From positions 1-16,523 of the forward strand of contig JAAEOI010000476.1 of the NCBI GenBank assembly GCA_024244665.1: DNA of 16,523 nt. Direction: 5' to 3'. Of this stretch, positions 1-7,267 are shown in pieces. Source of the DNA: Bacteroidota bacterium (GTDB lineage: Bacteria; Bacteroidota; Bacteroidia; Bacteroidales; GCA-2748055). Numbering within the stretch: position 1 is the first letter of the stretch; each line of letters starts with the position of its first letter. Made by a program: the position numbers and the translations under genes. Under the pieces are notes generated by a model. That model saw only the letters and a list, made by a program, of their open reading frames with translations. It ran no database searches and was not told the origin of the DNA.

Positions 1-2236
1 AAAGTCCGCTGGCCGGGAAGAAGAGTGCTGCATTTACCACCTCATGCCTGGCCAGCTGGGATACAATTAAACCAATGGCAACGGCTCCACAAAGCATGGA
101 AAAGGCTGCAGTCAGCTTCCTGCGCCTGTGTCCCCTGTGCATGGTGCCAGTCCGGGCAGAATTCCGGGTGGAAGTCCGGGCAGAATTCCGGGTAAAAGTC
201 CGGGTGGCTATTTTATGAGTGCTGATCAGTTGTCTGAGCCTGCGGTTAAGAGGAAACCAAAAGGAGAGCAGGGCTATGAATATCGTGATAAGCATTCCGG
301 AGACCAGGCTGGATGCCTTCACCTCAACATGCATCATTTCCGTTCGCACCACATCTCGCCAGATACCATTAAGGGCATGAAATACCAGTCGGTTGTAGAC
401 AACTGCCAGCAACAATCCGGCCGCGGCACCTGTCAGAGCCACAATCATGCTTTCCATAAACATCATCCTGCGGATCATCTTTGCCGGCAGCCCCAGGGTC
501 ACCAGGATTCCCAGCTGCTCCTCCCGGCTCTCCAGGTTCAACAGGAAAAGAAGTATGGTCAGCATTACTCCGGCCAATAGCAGGAAAAAACTGAGTCCGC
601 CAAACAGCTGACTGAAGTCAACCCCGTTCCCTGCAGCCTCTTCTCCCTTTGCCCGGGTAGACTCCATTGTAAATCCAAGCATGGCTGGCTCAATTCCCCG
701 GAGCAGGGCAGCCTCCAGGGCAGCAATATCAGCATGAGATCCTGAAATATCCCCATTCGGGTCATCGGCCTGGGATCCGGAAATATCGGCCTGAGACCCG
801 GAAATATCGGCCTGGGACCCGGAATTATTGGCCTGGGACCCGGAAATACCGGCCTGAGCCCCGGAAGTACCGTACCGGAATGATGTGTAGACCCCAAAGC
901 GGTTCTGCCACATCTCCGTTCCACGTGTAAGCGAAACAAAGGCCTTGGGGATTCCGCCATGGAGATCCCAGTAATCCTCATCCTCATCCCTGATACTTTC
1001 CAGTTCAATGGGCACACCGGTATCCCAGTCCCTGCAATTACCTGCGTCGGAGAGGCCGGGAAGATCGGGCATCAATGTGGCATCTCCGTACCTGCCCTCC
1101 ATGGGGACAATTTCTTTGACTACGAAGGCTGAGCTGACCTCCTTCAACTCACGGAGCGGTCCCACCTCAAACCAGGACATCCGTATGCTGTCACCCGGTC
1201 CGGCATCCAGGTCATCGGCCAGCCACCTGTTAATGATAATCTCATTTATTCCCAGCCGGTCTGACGGGAGGGTCGAAACAAAGGAGTAGGGAGTGCTCCG
1301 GTCCCCCGACTGAAATTTATTGATGAAATAGGTGATAATCCCCTCAGCCGGTACAGCTGTGGCATCCGGTGCACCGGCCATGCCCGCCCTTAACAGGGGC
1401 TCTGACAGGTTCTCATCTATAAATACCCGATCACTGGTAATCTGCAGCTGTTTCGTCTCTTCCAGCAGGGCAATCGTCAACCCGGCATCGGCTGCGGAGA
1501 AGGAGCGGTCCACCACATCCATGATCTCCCGGGAATCCCGGTTAGCCGCATCCATAATCAGCATCACATTTGCCCTCCCCTGGAAGTCCATCAACTCCTG
1601 CAATCTTGACCGGGCCATGAAAACGTTAAAGGGTGCTGTCTGGGATACCTTCAGGTTAAACCTCCCCAGTCGCTCCTCGCCCACAAGCTCTCTGATCACT
1701 GCCCTTACCGATACCATGACCTCCGCATCGGAGACGAAAGGTGCATTCAGCGGGATCAGGCTGGCCTTCTCAATCCGCAGGAGCAGTTCATCACCGACCG
1801 ATTTATTGAGCCGGTCGGCAAGGTTCCGGCTGATGATAATGCTATCCCCGGAAAGGGAACTGTAGACCCCGCTGAGCCCGGCCATACTATCAAAGTTATC
1901 ATCCACCCCAAGAACCTGGATGTGGTTTATGCGCAGCTGCCCGCCCTCACCAATGGCACTCCCCTCCTGCAACAGCATGGAAGAGACAGGAAGTTTCAGA
2001 TCTTCTGAAACCCTTTCAGCAAGTCCGTCGGTAAAATAGCGATCCCCTGCCCTTAAAACATGGGTGATCCCGCCAAGCCGCTGTTCCACAATACGGTTCA
2101 GGCTGTATTGAACGGAGTCGCCCACCAGAAGGGCACCCGTAATCACCGCTCCACTGATGGCCACCCCCAGGGCAAGCAGCAGGTGCTTTCGCCGGTAATG
2201 AATAAGGTTGTTTCGTATGAATCTCCAGGTATTCAT
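1..2236 (-). CDS. FtsX/MacB-type ABC transporter permease, partial (3' end off the window)
   Basis: The frame opens with ATG at 2236 and stays open for 745 codons to the left edge, so the C-terminus is missing. An N-terminal membrane helix (about residues 17-38) is followed by a large extracytoplasmic region (about 40-540). Three helices then come at about 543-565, 595-614 and 643-662, and a fifth starts near 708. The block around residues 565-590, with LESREEQLGILVTLGLPAK after a helix, is typical of FtsX domains, and the second FtsX domain should lie beyond the edge. The gene starts 17 nt after the stop of the ABC ATPase, with GGGAG 8 nt upstream as a weak ribosome site. With that ATPase it probably forms a MacB/LolCDE-like mechanotransmitting exporter that moves lipoproteins, lipids or envelope substrates rather than importing solutes. 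The substrate cannot be told. Two in-frame tandem repeats (residues about 456-503 and 677-696) are unusual for the family. Confidence 0.85.
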   Translation of the reverse strand, partial: MNTWRFIRNNLIHYRRKHLLLALGVAISGAVITGALLVGDSVQYSLNRIVEQRLGGITHVLRAGDRYFTDGLAERVSEDLKLPVSSMLLQEGSAIGEGGQLRINHIQVLGVDDNFDSMAGLSGVYSSLSGDSIIISRNLADRLNKSVGDELLLRIEKASLIPLNAPFVSDAEVMVSVRAVIRELVGEERLGRFNLKVSQTAPFNVFMARSRLQELMDFQGRANVMLIMDAANRDSREIMDVVDRSFSAADAGLTIALLEETKQLQITSDRVFIDENLSEPLLRAGMAGAPDATAVPAEGIITYFINKFQSGDRSTPYSFVSTLPSDRLGINEIIINRWLADDLDAGPGDSIRMSWFEVGPLRELKEVSSAFVVKEIVPMEGRYGDATLMPDLPGLSDAGNCRDWDTGVPIELESIRDEDEDYWDLHGGIPKAFVSLTRGTEMWQNRFGVYTSFRYGTSGAQAGISGSQANNSGSQADISGSQADISGSQADDPNGDISGSHADIAALEAALLRGIEPAMLGFTMESTRAKGEEAAGNGVDFSQLFGGLSFFLLLAGVMLTILLFLLNLESREEQLGILVTLGLPAKMIRRMMFMESMIVALTGAAAGLLLAVVYNRLVFHALNGIWRDVVRTEMMHVEVKASSLVSGMLITIFIALLSFWFPLNRRLRQLISTHKIATRTFTRNSARTSTRNSARTGTMHRGHRRRKLTAAFSMLCGAVAIGLIVSQLARHEVVNAALFFPASGL
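149..208 (-). repeat. Five 12-nt in-frame repeats (x-x-R-T/N tetrapeptides) inside the permease
   Basis: On the plus strand the units are agtccgggcaga and attccgggtgga in alternation, with five 12-nt units between 149 and 208. On the coding strand they read ATRT-FTRN-SART-STRN-SART (permease residues about 677-696). They lie in the basic cytoplasmic linker after the fourth helix, just before MHRGHRRRK. Units are near-identical, which suggests recent expansion. Confidence 0.85.
730..870 (-). repeat. Six 21-nt in-frame repeats (SGSQADI heptapeptides) inside the permease
   Basis: Five contiguous 21-nt units run from 766 to 870, and a diverged sixth unit (730-750) is set off by a 15-nt insert (751-765). 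A typical plus-strand unit is cggcctgggatccggaaatat. Translated, each gives a heptapeptide of the type (D/N/G)-I/N-S-G-S-Q-A. The array covers permease residues about 456-503, at the end of the large extracytoplasmic domain and ahead of the second membrane helix. All units keep the reading frame. Confidence 0.88.
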
Positions 2237-2253
2237 GGTCAGATCTCCCGGTA

Positions 2254-2931
2254 TTATCTATTCTGAAGAGCACCACCGGTGAGTTCCAGGGTCCGGCCCA
2301 TTCGTCCCGCCAGCTGGGTGGAGTGTGTCACCAGCAAAAGGGTAAGCCCATCCTCCCGGTTCAGTTCAAGAAGCAGGTCTGCCAGGGTATCCACACTCTC
2401 CCTGTCCAGTGCCCCGGTGGGTTCATCAGCCAGTAAGAGCGAAGGCGAGTTAATCATGGCCCTGACCACTGCGGCACGCTGGCACTCTCCCCCCGATAAT
2501 TTCCCGGGCAGTTTATCACGGTAATCCCAGATCCCAACCCGCTTCATCAGGGCTTCGGCCCGCTCAGCCTTCTCGTTTCGTCCCTCTTTACTGACCAGTG
2601 TAGGAACCAGTACGTTCTCCAGAAGGGTGCATTGGGGCAACAGGTGATGAAACTGAAACACAAAACCAATATTCCTGTTCCTGTAACGATCCATCTCCTC
2701 ACGGGAGAAGCCGGTAATTGCCTGTCCCTTGAAATGAACCGCCCCCTCATCGGGATGGTCCAGTCCGCCGATCAGGTTCAGCAGTGTTGTCTTCCCCGAT
2801 CCGGAAGGCCCAAGTATGGCTACCTGTTCACCCTCCTCCACATCCAGGGAGAGCTTCTCCAGGACCAGCTGGTGGGAGGGATCTCCGGGCACCCCGAATC
2901 CCTTGGTAATATTTTTCAGTGACAGCAACAT
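2254..2931 (-). CDS. ABC transporter ATP-binding protein, LolD/MacB type
   Basis: This is a complete 225-residue ATPase, the normal length for LolD/MacB/YbbA-type subunits. Visible motifs are Walker A GPSGSGKT at 41-48, Q-loop Q93, the signature LSGGE at 145-149, Walker B LLLADE at 165-170 followed by the D-loop ALD (174-176), and switch histidine H203 in VTHS. All catalytic residues are present. The signature is followed by CQR where QQR is usual, a minor change. The start at 2931 is supported by a good AAAGGAG site 5 nt upstream. The gene begins 19 nt after the glycosyltransferase stop and ends 17 nt before its permease, so it is inside one operon. It should power the FtsX-type permease next to it from the cytoplasmic face of the inner membrane. 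The exported substrate is unknown. Confidence 0.95.
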   Translation of the reverse strand: MLLSLKNITKGFGVPGDPSHQLVLEKLSLDVEEGEQVAILGPSGSGKTTLLNLIGGLDHPDEGAVHFKGQAITGFSREEMDRYRNRNIGFVFQFHHLLPQCTLLENVLVPTLVSKEGRNEKAERAEALMKRVGIWDYRDKLPGKLSGGECQRAAVVRAMINSPSLLLADEPTGALDRESVDTLADLLLELNREDGLTLLLVTHSTQLAGRMGRTLELTGGALQNR

Positions 2932-2936
2932 ATCAT

Positions 2937-2943
2937 CTCCTTT
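2937..2943 (-). promoter_or_regulatory. Shine-Dalgarno site of the ABC ATPase gene
   Basis: The minus strand reads AAAGGAG, then five bases, then ATG (2931). It is the clearest ribosome-binding site in the window. Most other starts here lack one, as is common in Bacteroidetes, so this site settles the ATPase start. Confidence 0.7.
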
Positions 2944-2950
2944 AAGGACT

Positions 2951-4288
2951 TTATGACTTTACTACGCTCTTCAATTCCGCCTCAGGTCGTGTGCTTACAG
3001 ACTCAATTGCTTCCTTATAAACCTTAACCATCCTCTCTGCCTGCACATCGATATGGAAATGCTTCTCCACTCCGGTCTTGCCATTACGGCTGAGCCTGTC
3101 CTGTCCGGCAGGATCGGACAACAGCTTTTCAAGGGCCAGTGATAGCTCTTCCGGAGTGTTATTTTCATACAGCACACCCCCTTTCGTTAAACGGATAATC
3201 TCAGGGAACGCACCCAGCGCGGGCTGCACCACAGGCACACCCGACACCATGCACTCCAGGAGGTAGATTCCGAATGCCTCACCATTACGTACCGGTACAG
3301 ATACCATTGAAACTTTCTCGAGGAACTCCCTCAGGCCCTTCTCTTCAAAGTCCTCATGAAACTCCACCTTGCTGTTGAGTCCGCTCTCCCGGATCTTTTT
3401 CCTTGCATCATGCAGGAATTTCCGGTCATCCCCGGTGGAGCCACCGGTGAGCAGAAGCTTCACATCATCAAAACCCTCTTTCTGCTTCAGCAGGATAAAA
3501 GCATCCAGCAGAATATCCATCCCGTTTCCATGACACATGCGGGAGATATATCCTATGTTCCGGTCTTTCTCTGCAACAGGCTTAAAGTGGTAGTCTGCCG
3601 GGTCAACCCCGATATGCACCGACTTCAGTTTTGATTCGGGGAGGTTCATCTTCCTCTTCATAAGCCCTGCATAGAAATCACTCACCGAAATGAAGGCCGT
3701 CACATCCCCTGCCTTCCTTGACATCAGTTTCCAAACGGTTTCAGCCGCAGAGGGCTTCATCACATCCACCCATACATCCTCATCCTGCAAGGAGCACACC
3801 ACAGGCACACTGAGCCTCTGGGATAACTGCTGAGCCAGTCCCAACAGAAGTGCATTTGACAGGTGGATCACATCCGGATTGCAGTTCTCCACGATCCAGT
3901 CGACCATGCGCTGCAGCTCATCTTTCTGCTGCCCCTCCTCACCCAGCAGCATGGAAACGGTCATCTCTTCCAGACCCTTGGCCCTGGTGGAGCCTGCAAA
4001 TTTGGATGCCAGCTTCAGCATCGGTTTTGAATTCAGGGCACGGTCCACCCAGCCGGGGGCCTTCCTGAAGATGGGGAACAGCTGCTTCATATAGATACTG
4101 ATGGCCCCGTAAAAAACCGGGATCTCCCTGCTCAGGTCGTGCTCATCCGCGAAAAGAGGAAGGTACATGGGCAATTTGACCACATAGTGATCCGATTTAC
4201 GAAGTGCCTCCACATACTTGGAGTCCCGCAGGCAGTTACCACAATAAAAGCTCCCCCCCGATCCGGGGATGATATGCATTATTCTCAT
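2951..4288 (-). CDS. GT4-family glycosyltransferase with N-terminal CGNC motif
   Basis: I place the start at the ATG at 4288, giving 445 residues. A longer frame to 4351 exists, but it would overlap the end of the upstream propeller gene and precede the conserved MRIMHIIPGSGG start. With this start the two genes are 4 nt apart, which suggests translational coupling. The protein has the GT-B fold pattern: a glycine-rich N-terminal loop (9-12), and in the C-terminal domain TGG (281-283) plus the EX7E motif (E337 in EAFG to E345), which normally contacts the nucleotide-sugar donor in GT4 enzymes. Next to the N-terminal loop sit C16 and C19 in YCGNCLRD. This pair is not part of the usual GT4 catalytic set and could bind metal or form a disulfide. 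The acceptor is unknown. Its place between an exported propeller and an ABC exporter suggests cell-envelope glycan or glycolipid work. Confidence 0.88.
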   Translation of the reverse strand: MRIMHIIPGSGGSFYCGNCLRDSKYVEALRKSDHYVVKLPMYLPLFADEHDLSREIPVFYGAISIYMKQLFPIFRKAPGWVDRALNSKPMLKLASKFAGSTRAKGLEEMTVSMLLGEEGQQKDELQRMVDWIVENCNPDVIHLSNALLLGLAQQLSQRLSVPVVCSLQDEDVWVDVMKPSAAETVWKLMSRKAGDVTAFISVSDFYAGLMKRKMNLPESKLKSVHIGVDPADYHFKPVAEKDRNIGYISRMCHGNGMDILLDAFILLKQKEGFDDVKLLLTGGSTGDDRKFLHDARKKIRESGLNSKVEFHEDFEEKGLREFLEKVSMVSVPVRNGEAFGIYLLECMVSGVPVVQPALGAFPEIIRLTKGGVLYENNTPEELSLALEKLLSDPAGQDRLSRNGKTGVEKHFHIDVQAERMVKVYKEAIESVSTRPEAELKSVVKS

Positions 4289-4292
4289 AGAG

Positions 4293-5453
4293 TTATTTTT
4301 TTCCAAAACAATAGATTCTTCCGTCATCGCCTGCAACATACAGGCGTCCATCTGTTACCGCAGGATTTGAGTGCACAGGTGTACCAAGTTCGTAGCTCCA
4401 TAAGGGCTTACCCGACTTCCTGTCCAGTAAAAACAGGTCACCCCTCATATTTGCTGTCAACAGGCGGTCACCCACCACCACCGGTGAGGCATCCACCCTG
4501 TTCCCTGTATTGTACTTCCAAACCAATTCCCCGCCCTTTTTGTTCAGGCAGTACATGAACTTATCCCGGCTCCCAATATAGACGTGATTACCCTGTACGG
4601 CCGGCGAACCGATAAAGGGAAGATTCGCCTCCTTATTCTCAAAGGTCCACGCCACCTTCTGTGCCTTCAGATCGATGGCCGAAAAGCGGCCGTCATAATC
4701 CCCCACAAAAGCCAGGTCTCCGTCAATACAGGACGAACTGGCCACATAGGTCGATATCTCCACACTGAAACGGGCCCTGCCCTCCAATACATCCACCCCG
4801 TGAATGAATCCGTCACAGCCCCCGAAGATAGCCATCCCATCATATATGGCACAGGTTCCGTTGATAAAGTTGTCGGTTTCATATTTCCAGAGCCCCTTCC
4901 CCGTGGAGGGATCTACCCCGTGCAGGTAATAATCATAACTACCCACCATCAGAACCTCTTTTGCTCCCTTCCTGAAATAGGTGGGTGCCCCCATGATCTG
5001 GTTCTCACAGCTATAGGTCCACCGGATATTACCACTCTCCGGATCGATGGCAAAGAGTGTACCGTCAAGGTTCCCTGCATATACCATCCCGTCTACAATC
5101 ACTGCAGGTGCCTCAATGCTGTTCTCTGTAACAATTTTCCATTTCAGGGTACCGTCTGTATTGATCCCATAAAGCTGTCCGCTCACCGTTCCCACCACGA
5201 TGACCCCATTGCACACCACCGGGGCCGCCTTAATGCCCTCACCGGTGTCAAAATTCCACAACAAAACCGGCTGATCTTGCAGGGAGGCCCTGCTCACACC
5301 GGTCAGCTTCTCATCCCCGCGGAAGTTCCCCCAGCAATCGCCCGACTGGGCCCGGAGCAGCGATCCGGCAGTCATAAATATCAAAACTGTCAGCCCTGCA
5401 AAAAGGCTGATCCGGAACCCTGGTATCATTCTACTGTATTTTACGCTTCTCAT
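4293..5453 (-). CDS. Exported PQQ-type beta-propeller protein (BamB-like repeats)
   Basis: This 386-residue protein starts with a signal peptide (basic start, hydrophobic core about 13-31, likely cleavage near the RAQS at 34-37). After a WGNFRG motif (41-46), common at the start of such proteins, eight repeats of about 40 residues follow. Each has the pattern S/APxVxxGxVYxGxxDGxLxAxDxxxGxxxWxY, which predicts an eight-bladed propeller in the periplasm. No catalytic or PQQ-ligating residues can be assigned, so it may be structural or ligand-binding, as BamB is, rather than a quinoprotein dehydrogenase. The ATG at 5453 overlaps the stop of the toxin remnant upstream (ATGA). ATG at 5429 (residue 9) would also leave a full signal peptide, so the start is uncertain. 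It is the first gene of the left operon. Confidence 0.88.
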   Translation of the reverse strand: MRSVKYSRMIPGFRISLFAGLTVLIFMTAGSLLRAQSGDCWGNFRGDEKLTGVSRASLQDQPVLLWNFDTGEGIKAAPVVCNGVIVVGTVSGQLYGINTDGTLKWKIVTENSIEAPAVIVDGMVYAGNLDGTLFAIDPESGNIRWTYSCENQIMGAPTYFRKGAKEVLMVGSYDYYLHGVDPSTGKGLWKYETDNFINGTCAIYDGMAIFGGCDGFIHGVDVLEGRARFSVEISTYVASSSCIDGDLAFVGDYDGRFSAIDLKAQKVAWTFENKEANLPFIGSPAVQGNHVYIGSRDKFMYCLNKKGGELVWKYNTGNRVDASPVVVGDRLLTANMRGDLFLLDRKSGKPLWSYELGTPVHSNPAVTDGRLYVAGDDGRIYCFGKK

Positions 5454-5633
5454 AAAATCTTCAGGTAACTTTCGGGTGTCATCACACCCAGTTCACTATT
5501 CACATAATCCTTCACATTGCGTGTGAGAATTACATTGATCTTTCCGGATGCAGCTGCGCCCCTTTTGACTGGCAAAATACTTGGCCTTCCCAATGGTCTC
5601 CTTATCAATGGTCAATGAAAGCTTCGTATTCAC
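5450..5633 (-). pseudogene. Fused remnant of a toxin-antitoxin locus (DUF6364-type antitoxin start + PIN toxin end)
   Basis: From GTG at 5633 the frame reads VNTKLSLTIDKETIGKAKYF and continues to GRS (5553). This matches the N-terminus of DUF6364-type antitoxins, small proteins paired with PIN toxins. It then degenerates and stops at TAG (5496-5498). In another frame, from about 5560 to 5450, the DNA encodes GKINVILTRNVKDYVNSELG then VMTPESYLKIL and TGA, the typical C-terminal end of a PIN-domain ribonuclease. The middle (antitoxin C-terminus and most of the toxin with its acidic active-site residues) is missing, so one internal deletion probably fused the two genes out of frame. No active toxin can be made. 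The toxin stop overlaps the ATG of the propeller gene. Family assignment is from remembered sequence patterns. Confidence 0.75.
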
Positions 5634-5657
5634 AGTGTAAAGATAATCAAACCACCC

Positions 5658-5696
5658 TATACGTGTATAAAACTTCGATAGTATACGTGCTGTATA
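5658..5696. promoter_or_regulatory. Paired palindromes upstream of the toxin-antitoxin remnant, possible old operator
   Basis: Two copies of TATACGTG lie 24 nt apart (5658-5665 and 5682-5689). Each is part of a perfect inverted repeat, TATAC-GT-GTATA (5658-5669) and TATAC-GTGCT-GTATA (5682-5696). They sit 25-63 nt upstream of the antitoxin start on the minus strand, where self-repressing antitoxins usually bind. The operator role is inferred from position and symmetry only. Confidence 0.4.
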
Positions 5697-5729
5697 TTGG
5701 AGTACTTTTGCAAACGAATTATTATGCTA

Positions 5730-6371
5730 TCAGAACCTAAAGCCGATATTAAGGCCGGGCTCAAATAAGAAATAGTTTGGTGTTCCTTTATCTATTTCTG
5801 CGAAAGATGGAGGAATATTGGTATTCACGGGCCAATAGTTGCATACAAGAGAAGGCTCAAGGAATACGCGTTTATTAAAGAATTCAAAGCGGTAACCCAG
5901 TCGGAGCTGAAGATACAACTGAAAACCTTTTTGAATCTTTTCATCTTCTGTATCAAAGTATTGCAGGAGAAAAGGGGTTGCCTGCACCGTGGTAAATAAA
6001 TTCTTCCAGTGGAAGCGCTGATAACCCACTCCAACACCGTAAGCAACAACCTTACCCGGGTAAAATTCTTCAGATTTTCCATATGTGCCTATAGGTTCAT
6101 AATATGTCCAGGTTTTAGCCTGGGTAATAATAGCGTCTTTTGGAGTAAACCGGTAACTGTAGTTAATTTGATAAAATGCGGCGGGATCAGGAAAAAAATT
6201 CATGATCATGAAAAGCGATATTCCAATGGCATGTGGCCTATCAATAAGCTGTTGTTCCGTTTGAACCGATACTGAATCTGTTTGAGTGTCGCCCTGGCTA
6301 AAAGCCATTGTTGAAATCATGGCAATCACAATTGTTGTTATTAGAAACTTTTTCATGGTTTTGTATTTCAT
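5730..6371 (-). CDS. Putative outer-membrane beta-barrel protein, family unknown
   Basis: The 213-residue product has a signal peptide (MKKFLITTIVIAMISTMAFS, residues 6-25), then a short polar linker and many alternating aromatic/hydrophobic strands from about 48 to the end. It finishes in GFRF, and a C-terminal phenylalanine after a final strand is the usual outer-membrane barrel insertion signal. The size fits an eight-stranded barrel. I do not recognise a named family. The first ATG is at 6371; a second at 6356 (MKKF) gives a more typical signal peptide. The gene starts 14 nt (or 29 nt) after the 69-residue gene, so the two are probably cotranscribed, and they follow a LuxR-type regulator that may control them. 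AT-rich like its neighbours. Confidence 0.7.
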   Translation of the reverse strand: MKYKTMKKFLITTIVIAMISTMAFSQGDTQTDSVSVQTEQQLIDRPHAIGISLFMIMNFFPDPAAFYQINYSYRFTPKDAIITQAKTWTYYEPIGTYGKSEEFYPGKVVAYGVGVGYQRFHWKNLFTTVQATPFLLQYFDTEDEKIQKGFQLYLQLRLGYRFEFFNKRVFLEPSLVCNYWPVNTNIPPSFAEIDKGTPNYFLFEPGLNIGFRF

Positions 6372-6385
6372 TATTTAGTCGATTA

Positions 6386-6595
6386 CTATCTGTTTTCTTC
6401 TGATGGATTAACTGAAATAAGCTTCAGATTTATATCTCTGATCAGATTTAGAATTCCGTGTATGGATGCATCATCTTTAATACTTCCTGAAAGGATGGTA
6501 TTTTCTCCCTCATACTTAATCTCCAAACCGTCAAACCAATCTTTCCATTTTTTATCAAGATGTCCTTCTACTTTTATTTCAATTATTCCTTTCAT
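6386..6595 (-). CDS. Small conserved-looking protein (69 aa), unknown function
   Basis: I chose ATG at 6595 (MKGIIEIKVEGHLD) over an upstream TTG at 6607. The small acidic protein has no membrane segment or signal peptide. The pattern G-H-L-D-x3-W-x2-WF-x-G near the start, then TxLSG and GIL-x6-DINLKLISVN near the end, resembles a family of 65-70 residue hypothetical proteins that I recall from many environmental bacteria, often near MalT-like LuxR regulators. That recollection is not verified here. It comes after a terminator-like hairpin following the LuxR gene and has its own TAnnTTTG promoter-like element. It lies 14 nt ahead of the beta-barrel gene. Its function is unknown; regulation through, or partnership with, the neighbouring regulator is possible. 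Confidence 0.72.
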   Translation of the reverse strand: MKGIIEIKVEGHLDKKWKDWFDGLEIKYEGENTILSGSIKDDASIHGILNLIRDINLKLISVNPSEENR

Positions 6596-6619
6596 AATTT
6601 TGTGCAATTAATCTCAAAT

Positions 6620-6627
6620 CAAAAGTA
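6620..6627 (-). promoter_or_regulatory. Candidate Bacteroidetes-type -7 promoter element (TAnnTTTG)
   Basis: The minus strand reads TACTTTTG, an exact match to the TAnnTTTG -7 element, 24 nt upstream of the ATG at 6595. No clear TTTG -33 element is found at the expected spacing; the nearest TTG is too close. It would start a short message for the 69-residue and beta-barrel genes just after the terminator hairpin. Confidence 0.4.
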
Positions 6628-6639
6628 GGGCTCGCCATT

Positions 6640-6669
6640 CAATAAAAAATCACTCCTTAGAGCGATTTT
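6640..6669 (-). terminator. Probable Rho-independent terminator after the LuxR-type gene
   Basis: The minus strand reads AAAATCGCT, a 6-nt loop CTAAGG, then AGTGATTTT running straight into more T (TTATT). This gives a 9-bp stem with one G-U pair and a U-rich tail. It lies 83 nt past the stop of the regulator and before the next gene. The stem is AT-rich, so strength is uncertain. Confidence 0.6.
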
Positions 6670-6691
6670 GAGGGGTATTTTTAATCAGGAT

Positions 6692-6721
6692 AATTACAGG
6701 AAACTCAATTACAGGAAACTC
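6692..6721. repeat. Tandem 15-bp direct duplication
   Basis: The 15-mer aattacaggaaactc occurs twice back to back (6692-6706, 6707-6721) between the LuxR stop and the terminator hairpin. The copies are identical, so the duplication is probably recent. No function is evident. Confidence 0.8.
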
Positions 6722-6751
6722 AATGATGAAGAAAATGATCTGCAGGTGATT

Positions 6752-7264
6752 TTATATTATTCCCAGCTCTTTTGCTTTTGTAACAGCTTTTGAACGGCTT
6801 TCTACTTCTAACTTCACAAGGATATTTTTAACATGCGTTTTTACCGTATGAATAGAAATGAATAATTGGTCTGCTACTTCCTGGTTGATGTAATTCTTAG
6901 CAATAAGAATCAGGACATCTAACTCACGAGCACTAAGACCTGATTCTGCGCTGTTTTTTCTGGATGTTTCTTTTCTTTCTATCGCAAGCTTAAGCCTATT
7001 AATAAACTTTAATGGAATTCTGTTTTTTGTTGATGCTTGTATTTTATAAACTTCCTTTAATAAATCAGTCGTATATGCTATGTCAAAAAGAAAGTAGTTT
7101 AGTAAATTTTCATTCGCGGCAAATTCCATGGCTTCAATCAAGCTCGCTACAGCCTTTTCCCAGGAACCGGTCATTTTATTCATGATGGCAAATAAAATTT
7201 TAATCTGAACAAGCGATTCAATTCTTTTACTACTATATGCTAGGTTATATAAATCAGTTATCAT
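6752..7264 (-). CDS. C-terminal part of split MalT-like LuxR regulator (HTH domain)
   Basis: From ATG at 7264 this frame encodes 170 residues. The first about 95 continue the helical repeat region of MalT-type regulators. Residues about 108-170 are a full LuxR-type helix-turn-helix, with LSARELDVL, then NQEVADQLFISIHTVKTHV (recognition helix) and a final SRSKAVTKAKELG stretch. It is in the same frame as the upstream 723-codon part, separated only by TAA-TCC. It is therefore the natural C-terminus of one protein of about 895 residues. If translated alone by reinitiation at this ATG, it would make a DNA-binding fragment with no ATPase sensor. No strong ribosome site precedes the ATG. AT-rich composition matches the upstream part. 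Confidence 0.8.
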   Translation of the reverse strand: MITDLYNLAYSSKRIESLVQIKILFAIMNKMTGSWEKAVASLIEAMEFAANENLLNYFLFDIAYTTDLLKEVYKIQASTKNRIPLKFINRLKLAIERKETSRKNSAESGLSARELDVLILIAKNYINQEVADQLFISIHTVKTHVKNILVKLEVESRSKAVTKAKELGII

Positions 7265-7267
7265 GGA

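Noticed and set aside
128..580. Plus-strand open frame with SPGRIPG-type repeats
   Set aside because: It is the antisense reading of the 12-nt repeat and nearby codons of the permease. The minus-strand frame is open for 745 codons with clear FtsX features.
4293..5453. True PQQ-dependent dehydrogenase
   Set aside because: The repeats match the propeller fold only. The Cys-Cys and catalytic Asp/Glu sites of quinoprotein alcohol dehydrogenases are not seen and the chain is short, more like BamB.
4584..5468. Long plus-strand open frame of 294 codons
   Set aside because: It lies opposite the propeller gene, whose repeats and signal peptide are unmistakable. The plus-strand translation shows no domain or biased composition expected of a real protein.
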